Of a stretch of DNA of 64,000 nucleotides, positions 59,039 through 64,000 are shown piece after piece. Source of the stretch: an uncultured Acidimicrobiales bacterium. Lineage in GTDB: Bacteria > Actinomycetota > Acidimicrobiia > Acidimicrobiales > Bin134. Each line of letters opens with the position of its first letter. Positions within the stretch are counted from its first letter, which is position 1. The DNA is taken from positions 3,019,954 through 3,083,953 of the forward strand of contig OX638350.1 in NCBI GenBank assembly GCA_951813325.1, read 5' to 3'. A model generated the notes under the pieces. That model had not been told where the DNA came from. It made no database searches and was given only the letters and a program-made list of their open reading frames with translations. The position numbers and the translations under genes were made by a program.

Positions 59039-59689
59039 TCAATATTGAGGAGCTGCTACCACCCCGTCGCGCATGAAGCCGGTGACCCCGGTGCGGGTGG
59101 CGCAACAGTGGCCGGTCTCGTTCATGCTCATCAGCACCCGGCGGTCATCCTCAACCCACACCCGGCAGATGCCGGAATAGGCCACTTGGAGGTGAATCCT
59201 CTCTGACGCCATCACCAGTTCGGACACCACCCGGTTGATCACCCCGCCGTGACAGGCGACCGCTACGTGCTGGCCGGGCTGGGCCTCGCACAGCCGCTCG
59301 AAGGCGGCCATGACCCGCTTGTGGAACTCCTCGGGAGTGTCCCAACCAATGGCGGCATAGTCGCCAGACCGAATGGCCTCGTAGTACTCCCCGCCCTCAG
59401 CGGCCAAAAGCTCGGTGGGGAGATACACCCTGGAATTCCGGTCGATCTCGGTGAAGTCTTCCTCGAGTTCGACCTCCTTGCCCAAACGGGCGGCCAGAGG
59501 CTCGATGGTCTCGATGGCCCGTCGCTTGGTGCTGGAAATGATGTGGTCGAAGGGCTCGTGCTCCAGCCAGTCGGCCAGCCGCTCCGCCTGCCATTTGCCC
59601 AGGTCGCTCAGCCCGGGATCGGCAACCTTGTCGGTATTCCACTCTCTTTCGGGCTGGCCGTGGCGGATGAAAGCGATCTGCACCGTCAC
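59039..59689 (-). CDS. Histidine phosphatase family protein
   Basis: 216 residues. FIRHGQPE at the N-terminus is the phosphate-accepting RHG motif; ISSTKRRAIETIEPLA and VAVACHGGVINRVV with the second His complete the active site. It belongs to the phosphoglycerate-mutase-like phosphatases; the substrate is unknown. It is divergent from the next gene by 16 bases. Confidence 0.88.
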   Translation of the reverse strand: MTVQIAFIRHGQPEREWNTDKVADPGLSDLGKWQAERLADWLEHEPFDHIISSTKRRAIETIEPLAARLGKEVELEEDFTEIDRNSRVYLPTELLAAEGGEYYEAIRSGDYAAIGWDTPEEFHKRVMAAFERLCEAQPGQHVAVACHGGVINRVVSELVMASERIHLQVAYSGICRVWVEDDRRVLMSMNETGHCCATRTGVTGFMRDGVVAAPQY

Positions 59690-59705
59690 AGCCTACGCTG
59701 CGCAG

Positions 59706-60071
59706 ATGAACAATAAAGAAGCAGATCGTGTCGCCTGGAACAACATCATGTTGGACGATCCCCCCGACCACGATGACCTGTATCTCCGGTTCACCAAGCG
59801 GGTGTTCTCCCACGTGTGGGCCCGTCCCCGCCTGGGACGGAGGGAGCGTCGCCTCACCACGCTGACCGCCATCGCCGCCACCGGCAACGGCGCCATCTTG
59901 CCCTTCCACATGAAGCCAGCGCTCGAAGCGGGCGATCTCACCACCGACGAGCTGGCCGAGTGGGTCGTGCATCTGGCCCACTACGCCGGCTGGCCCGCCA
60001 GCGCCCAGGCCTACACCGCCCTGCGAACGGTGGCCGCCGAGCTCGGACTGGATTTCGAAGACGACGACTGA
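59706..60071 (+). CDS. Carboxymuconolactone decarboxylase-like protein
   Basis: 121 residues from ATG 59706. The all-helical fold is seen in VWARPRLGRRERRLTTLTAI, GAILPFHMKPALEAG and LTTDELAEWVVHLAHYAGWP, the normal pattern of the gamma-carboxymuconolactone decarboxylase family. The CxxC of AhpD-type peroxidase partners is absent. The reaction is unknown outside the protocatechuate pathway; no other pathway genes are near. Confidence 0.86.
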   Translation: MNNKEADRVAWNNIMLDDPPDHDDLYLRFTKRVFSHVWARPRLGRRERRLTTLTAIAATGNGAILPFHMKPALEAGDLTTDELAEWVVHLAHYAGWPASAQAYTALRTVAAELGLDFEDDD

Positions 60072-60119
60072 TCAGCCAGCCTCAGCCGAATTGATCAGTT
60101 CGCAGACCGGGCTGCGGCT

Positions 60120-61448
60120 CTACTCCAACGGCACCTCGTTGCAGAGGCTGGGAGCTGATGCTGGATTGAACACCCGCGGCTGCGGAACGACTTCTGTGCC
60201 CGAGCGGTCGGTATTCAGATAGGCCTCTATGGCGTTGGCGGTGGCTTTGGCAGCCACCCGGATGTACTCGTCGGTGGCAAACAGCGCCGCCTCGGAGGGG
60301 TTGGAGAGATAGCCATATTCCACCAGCACGGCGGGAACAGTCGGCCGACTGATCATCCCATAGGCATCGCGGCCCCTGGTCGACAATACGCGCAGCACAC
60401 CGGCATCCGACAGACGGCTCCACGAGATGTTGTCGAAGCCAGCCAGCGCGGCAGTTATATCCTGATAGAGCAACCCGCCGAGGCGAGCCGAATCGAACCG
60501 GGCCTGCCGGGTCGACACCGACTGCACGAACACCTCGGCGCCGGGCTCATCGCCGGTTCTCATGGTCGGTGCGTTGTGGTGGATCGAGATCAGGGCTTCT
60601 GCCCCCAAAGCATCGGCAAAGGCAGCTCGCACCGACAGGAGCGACCCGTAGTGCCCAGTGCGTGTGGATGCGGCCGGGATGCCCCGGCTGGAGAGCTCTC
60701 CCAAGACCGCGCGGCTGAGGGTCAGATTGAGATCGCGCTCGGCCAAGCCGTTGGGTCCCACCGCCCCGACGTCATAGGAGCCCCCGTGACCGGGATCCAC
60801 AACCACTCTCACCCCGCTGAGGGGCAGACCTGAGCTAACCGTCGAGATTTTGCCGCACGGCGTCGTCACAACAAATCTCCCCTCGTTGACCCCAAGCACA
60901 GCAACCGACACGCCGGTGGGGGTGATCAACCCTGGCGGCGGATCGCCATCGAAATCCTCCGGCAGCACCAATGGATCGAAAGTGAATGGCAAGAAGATTG
61001 CTGTGTCGGTTGGACCAGGCTGGCCAGGGCAGCCCTCGGGGGTGATGTGGGTGTCGATCTCGAAGTCGAAACGGCAGCGGTACGTGTTCAGCACTGATTC
61101 TTGGACCGCGATCAGCTCGTCGCGCACCTCGATGTCTTCCAAGGTGGGAGTGCCCTCGAACGCCGCCGGCCGGGAAAACCCCTGGCGGGGCGCCCCACTG
61201 GTGCAGCCGCCCCGCACTACCGGCAGGTCGATGCCGAATCGGCAGCGATAGACGTTGAGCAGCGTTTCCTGAGCGGCAACCAGGTTGTCGCGTACCTTGA
61301 TGTCTTCCAGGGTGAACGCGGTATCAGAGGGGCTCTGCGCTCTCACTCCGCCTATACCGATGGCCAGCGCCAGAAGACAGGCTGCAACGACTGCTACAAC
61401 CCTGCCAACGCGGTTCGGTGCAGCAGCACAGCGGCTGGAACCAGGCAC
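60120..61448 (-). CDS. N-acetylmuramoyl-L-alanine amidase with duplicated N-terminal motif
   Basis: 442 residues. An export signal (VVAVVAACLLALAIGIGGVR) is followed by two copies of a unit of about 40 residues (LEDIKVRDNLVAAQETLLN then VYRCRFGI; LEDIEVRDELIAVQESVLN then TYRCRFDF), each with Cys near its end. The C-terminal amidase_3 domain has VDPGHGGSYDVGAVGP (zinc His), NGLAERDLNL, ISIHHNAP and VLVEYGYLSNPSEAAL (catalytic Glu). It should split the bond between MurNAc and the peptide stem in the cell wall. The repeats may bind wall or a partner. Confidence 0.88.
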   Translation of the reverse strand: MPGSSRCAAAPNRVGRVVAVVAACLLALAIGIGGVRAQSPSDTAFTLEDIKVRDNLVAAQETLLNVYRCRFGIDLPVVRGGCTSGAPRQGFSRPAAFEGTPTLEDIEVRDELIAVQESVLNTYRCRFDFEIDTHITPEGCPGQPGPTDTAIFLPFTFDPLVLPEDFDGDPPPGLITPTGVSVAVLGVNEGRFVVTTPCGKISTVSSGLPLSGVRVVVDPGHGGSYDVGAVGPNGLAERDLNLTLSRAVLGELSSRGIPAASTRTGHYGSLLSVRAAFADALGAEALISIHHNAPTMRTGDEPGAEVFVQSVSTRQARFDSARLGGLLYQDITAALAGFDNISWSRLSDAGVLRVLSTRGRDAYGMISRPTVPAVLVEYGYLSNPSEAALFATDEYIRVAAKATANAIEAYLNTDRSGTEVVPQPRVFNPASAPSLCNEVPLE

Positions 61449-61502
61449 CGCAAGAAAATATACGAATCAGCGCCCAGGGGAAGTGCTGAAGGCAATCCAG
61501 GT

Positions 61503-63986
61503 TCAGCCGACGGTGATCTCCCCGAAGGCGTCGAGACTGGCGGTGGCAGTGGTACCTTCGGCGATCTTCCCGCTGAGGACGGCCTCGGCCAAGCGGTCGG
61601 CCAGCTCCCGTTGGATCACCCGCTTCAGCGGGCGGGCGCCAAAGGCCGGGTCGTAGCCGTCGGCAGCCAGCTTGGCCCGCACCTCGTCGGTCACCACCAG
61701 ATGGATGCGGCGGTCAGCCAGGCGCTCGGCCAGCCGGTCGATTTGCAGGTCGGCGATCTGGGCCAAGTGCTCGGGCTTCAGCTCGCCGAACGTCACGATG
61801 TCGTCGATGCGGTTCACGAACTCGGGGCGGAAGTACTCCTTGGGGTCGACGGCGAGGTTGGACGTCATGATCAGCACCACATTGGTGAAGTCCACAGTGC
61901 GCCCCTGCCCGTCGGTCAGCCGGCCGTCGTCCATGAGCTGCAAGAGCACATTGAACACTTCCGGGTGGGCCTTCTCGATCTCGTCCAGCAGCACCACCGC
62001 ATAGGAGCGTCGCCGCACGGCTTCGGTTAGTTGGCCCCCCTCGTCGAAACCGACATAGCCGGGCGGCGCGCCGATGAGGCGCGACACGCTGTGGCGCTCC
62101 ATGTATTCCGACATGTCGATGCGGACCATGGTCCGCTCATCGTCGAACAAGAAGTCGGCCAGCGCGCGGGCCAGCTCGGTCTTTCCCACCCCGGTGGGGC
62201 CGATGAACAAGAACGATCCTATGGGCCGGTTCGGATCCGACAGCCCCGCTCGACTGCGGCGGATGGCCGACGCCACCAGATGCACCGGCTCGGTCTGGCC
62301 GATGACTCGCTGGCTCAAGACCGTTTCCAGGCGCAGCAGTTTGTCGGTCTCGCCTTCCATCAGACGGGTAACCGGCACTCCGGTCCAGCGGGAAACCACC
62401 GAGGCCACGTCGTCGGGGTCCACTTCCTCCTTCAGCATCTGCCGGTCGGCCTGGAGCTCTGCCAATCGCAGATCGGCCTCGGCGATCTGGCGCTCTAGTT
62501 CGGGGAGCTTTCCGTAGCGGATCTCCGCGGCCCGCTCCAGGTCGGCCTCCCGATCAAGGGCGGTGCTCAGAGCGTCGTGCTCCTCTTTCAGCGATCTGAT
62601 CTGGCCGATGGCCTCCTTCTCCGACTGCCAGTGGGCCTGCATGCCGGCCAGTTCCTCCCGCAGGTTGGCCAACTCCTCTTCCAGAGCGTCCAAGCGCTCG
62701 GCCGATGCCGCGTCGGACTCCTTGGCCAGCGCCACCTGTTCGATCTCCAGTTGGCGGATGCGGCGGTCCACCACGTCGATCTCGGTGGGCATGGAGTCGA
62801 TCTCGATGCGGAGCATGGACGCCGCCTCATCCACCAGATCGATGGCCTTGTCGGGCAGGAACCGTCCGGTCACGTACCGGTCGGACAGTATTGCGGCCGA
62901 CACCAGGGCGGCGTCTTGGATGCGCACCCCATGGTGTACCTCGTAGCGCTCCTTCAACCCTCGCAAGATGGCGACGGCATCCTCCACCGACGGCTCGCCC
63001 ACGTACACCTGCTGGAAGCGGCGCTCCAGGGCGGCGTCTTTTTCGATGTGAGTCCGGAATTCGTCCAGCGTGGTGGCACCGACCATGCGCAGCTCGCCCC
63101 GGGCCAGCATCGGCTTGATCATGTTGCCCGCGTCCATGGCACCTTCGGCCGCGCCTGCGCCCACAATTGTGTGCAGTTCGTCCATGAAGGAGATCACCTC
63201 GCCGTCGGCGTCGGCGATCTCCTTCAGCACCGCCTTGAGCCGCTCTTCGAACTCGCCCCGGTATTTGGCCCCGGCCACCATGGCCGACATGTCCAGAGCT
63301 ACCAGCCGCTTGTTCTTCAGCCCCTCGGGCACATCTCCGTCGGCGATCCGCAGGGCCAAGCCCTCCACGATGGCGGTCTTGCCCACGCCGGGCTCGCCGA
63401 TCAGCACCGGGTTGTTCTTGGTGCGGCGGCTTAGCACCTGAATAGTGCGGCGGATCTCCTCGTCCCGGCCGATCACCGGGTCGAGCTTTCCGTCGCGGGC
63501 CAAAACGGTGAGGTCTCGACCGTACTTCTCCAGCGCCTGATAGGAGTCCTCCGGGGTGGCCGAGGTCACCCGCTGCGATCCCCGCACCTCCCGCAAGGCC
63601 TCGAGAAGACGGTTGCGGCCCACCCCCACCCGGTCGACCATGGCCAACAGCAGGTGCTCGGTGGACAGGTACTCGTCGCCCAACTCGATTCGGGCGGCAT
63701 CGGCGGCCTCCATGGTCTTGACCAGGTCCCGGGCGGTGCGGATCTCGGTGCCGTAGGCCGACGGCAGCTGGCCGAAGGCGGCCTCCAGCTGGGACCGCAG
63801 CTCGGGCAGCGCCACCCCGGTCCGCTGCAACACCGGCAGCACCACCCCGTCGGTCTGGCCGATTAGGGCCAAGAGCAGGTGGTCGGGGGTCACTTCGGGA
63901 TGGCTCTTCGACTGGGCCATGGCGGTGGCGTCGTTGAACGCCTCCCTCGTCTTCAACGTCCACCGGCTGGGATCAAGCATCAGCAT
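61503..63986 (-). CDS. clpB: ClpB disaggregase
   Basis: 827 residues. N-domain repeats ([23 protein letters not shown]), first AAA domain with Walker A GEPGVGKT (197-204) and [13 protein letters not shown], a middle coiled coil of the ClpB type (from [19 protein letters not shown] to about 530), second AAA domain with [15 protein letters not shown], and the sensor-2 GARPLKR. Compared with E. coli ClpB, about 21 residues are missing between MTSNL and FRPEF in the second AAA domain ([16 protein letters not shown]). Start ATG 63986 follows CGAGG. It works with DnaK on aggregated proteins. Confidence 0.95.
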   Translation of the reverse strand: MLMLDPSRWTLKTREAFNDATAMAQSKSHPEVTPDHLLLALIGQTDGVVLPVLQRTGVALPELRSQLEAAFGQLPSAYGTEIRTARDLVKTMEAADAARIELGDEYLSTEHLLLAMVDRVGVGRNRLLEALREVRGSQRVTSATPEDSYQALEKYGRDLTVLARDGKLDPVIGRDEEIRRTIQVLSRRTKNNPVLIGEPGVGKTAIVEGLALRIADGDVPEGLKNKRLVALDMSAMVAGAKYRGEFEERLKAVLKEIADADGEVISFMDELHTIVGAGAAEGAMDAGNMIKPMLARGELRMVGATTLDEFRTHIEKDAALERRFQQVYVGEPSVEDAVAILRGLKERYEVHHGVRIQDAALVSAAILSDRYVTGRFLPDKAIDLVDEAASMLRIEIDSMPTEIDVVDRRIRQLEIEQVALAKESDAASAERLDALEEELANLREELAGMQAHWQSEKEAIGQIRSLKEEHDALSTALDREADLERAAEIRYGKLPELERQIAEADLRLAELQADRQMLKEEVDPDDVASVVSRWTGVPVTRLMEGETDKLLRLETVLSQRVIGQTEPVHLVASAIRRSRAGLSDPNRPIGSFLFIGPTGVGKTELARALADFLFDDERTMVRIDMSEYMERHSVSRLIGAPPGYVGFDEGGQLTEAVRRRSYAVVLLDEIEKAHPEVFNVLLQLMDDGRLTDGQGRTVDFTNVVLIMTSNLAVDPKEYFRPEFVNRIDDIVTFGELKPEHLAQIADLQIDRLAERLADRRIHLVVTDEVRAKLAADGYDPAFGARPLKRVIQRELADRLAEAVLSGKIAEGTTATASLDAFGEITVG

Positions 63987-64000
63987 GCACCTCGTTCTAT

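Overview
The window is a 64 kb piece of a high-GC chromosome with many GTG starts and tightly overlapping operons. The gene content is several F420/flavin luciferase-like oxidoreductases, acyl-CoA ligases and dehydrogenases, a menaquinone operon, and lipoproteins with long acidic or Pro/Thr linkers. This suggests an actinobacterium, most likely of the Acidimicrobiia type. That placement is an inference from gene content; there is no rRNA or other marker gene. I saw no tRNA, rRNA or CRISPR array.

Layout. 1-8440: catabolic and redox genes (partial TauD-like dioxygenase with a MarR regulator, two tandem ABM-domain monooxygenases, enoyl-CoA hydratase, acyl-CoA ligase, acyl-CoA dehydrogenase, F420-type oxidoreductase). 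8535-15661: an accessory, defence-like island. A 43-bp inverted repeat (8535-8577 and 13351-13393) brackets an Abi/HEPN gene, an ISL3-family insertion sequence whose transposase has an in-frame stop, and an operon of three tiny proteins plus a broken C39/papain-like cysteine-protease-like gene. That operon is divergent from an XRE regulator and shares TGTACA operator-like sites with it. Next to this is an AbiE-like toxin-antitoxin pair whose antitoxin carries a nuclease-like N-terminus, preceded by palindromic GTTTCA sites. 15603-22550: an MFS transporter, two small genes, and the menaquinone operon (MerR-like, menF, menD, menH, menC). 22660-31229: an AraC regulator divergent from an aromatic-amino-acid-decarboxylase-type enzyme, an alpha/beta hydrolase and a complete branched-chain-amino-acid-type ABC importer with a fused LivM-LivG protein. 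31339-41888: two acyl-CoA ligases, a VapBC-type pair, a haloalkane dehalogenase, a DUF2461 protein, an AAA ATPase, a luciferase-like oxidoreductase, a formylglycine-generating enzyme whose start codon overlaps that of a divergent gene, and a DUF445 protein.

41906-51616 has been reshaped by duplication. An intact luciferase-like oxidoreductase plus acetyltransferase module (49588-51616) is echoed by a second acetyltransferase (43820-44761) and by a chimeric remnant (41906-42330) joining the start and end of the oxidoreductase to the last bases of the acetyltransferase. Between them lie a Fic protein and a GntR/LacI-regulated operon that pairs an NMT1/THI5-type ABC importer with a uridine-phosphorylase-family enzyme, probably nucleoside import and cleavage.

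51520-63986: a GDPD-like lipoprotein; an iron section with a storage operon (unknown protein, Bfd-like ferredoxin, bacterioferritin) and an uptake-type operon (imelysin, DUF1111, imelysin, HTTM) that share an identical 15-bp box in front of their first genes; then a histidine phosphatase, a carboxymuconolactone-decarboxylase-like protein, an N-acetylmuramoyl-L-alanine amidase with a duplicated N-terminal motif, and ClpB at the right edge.
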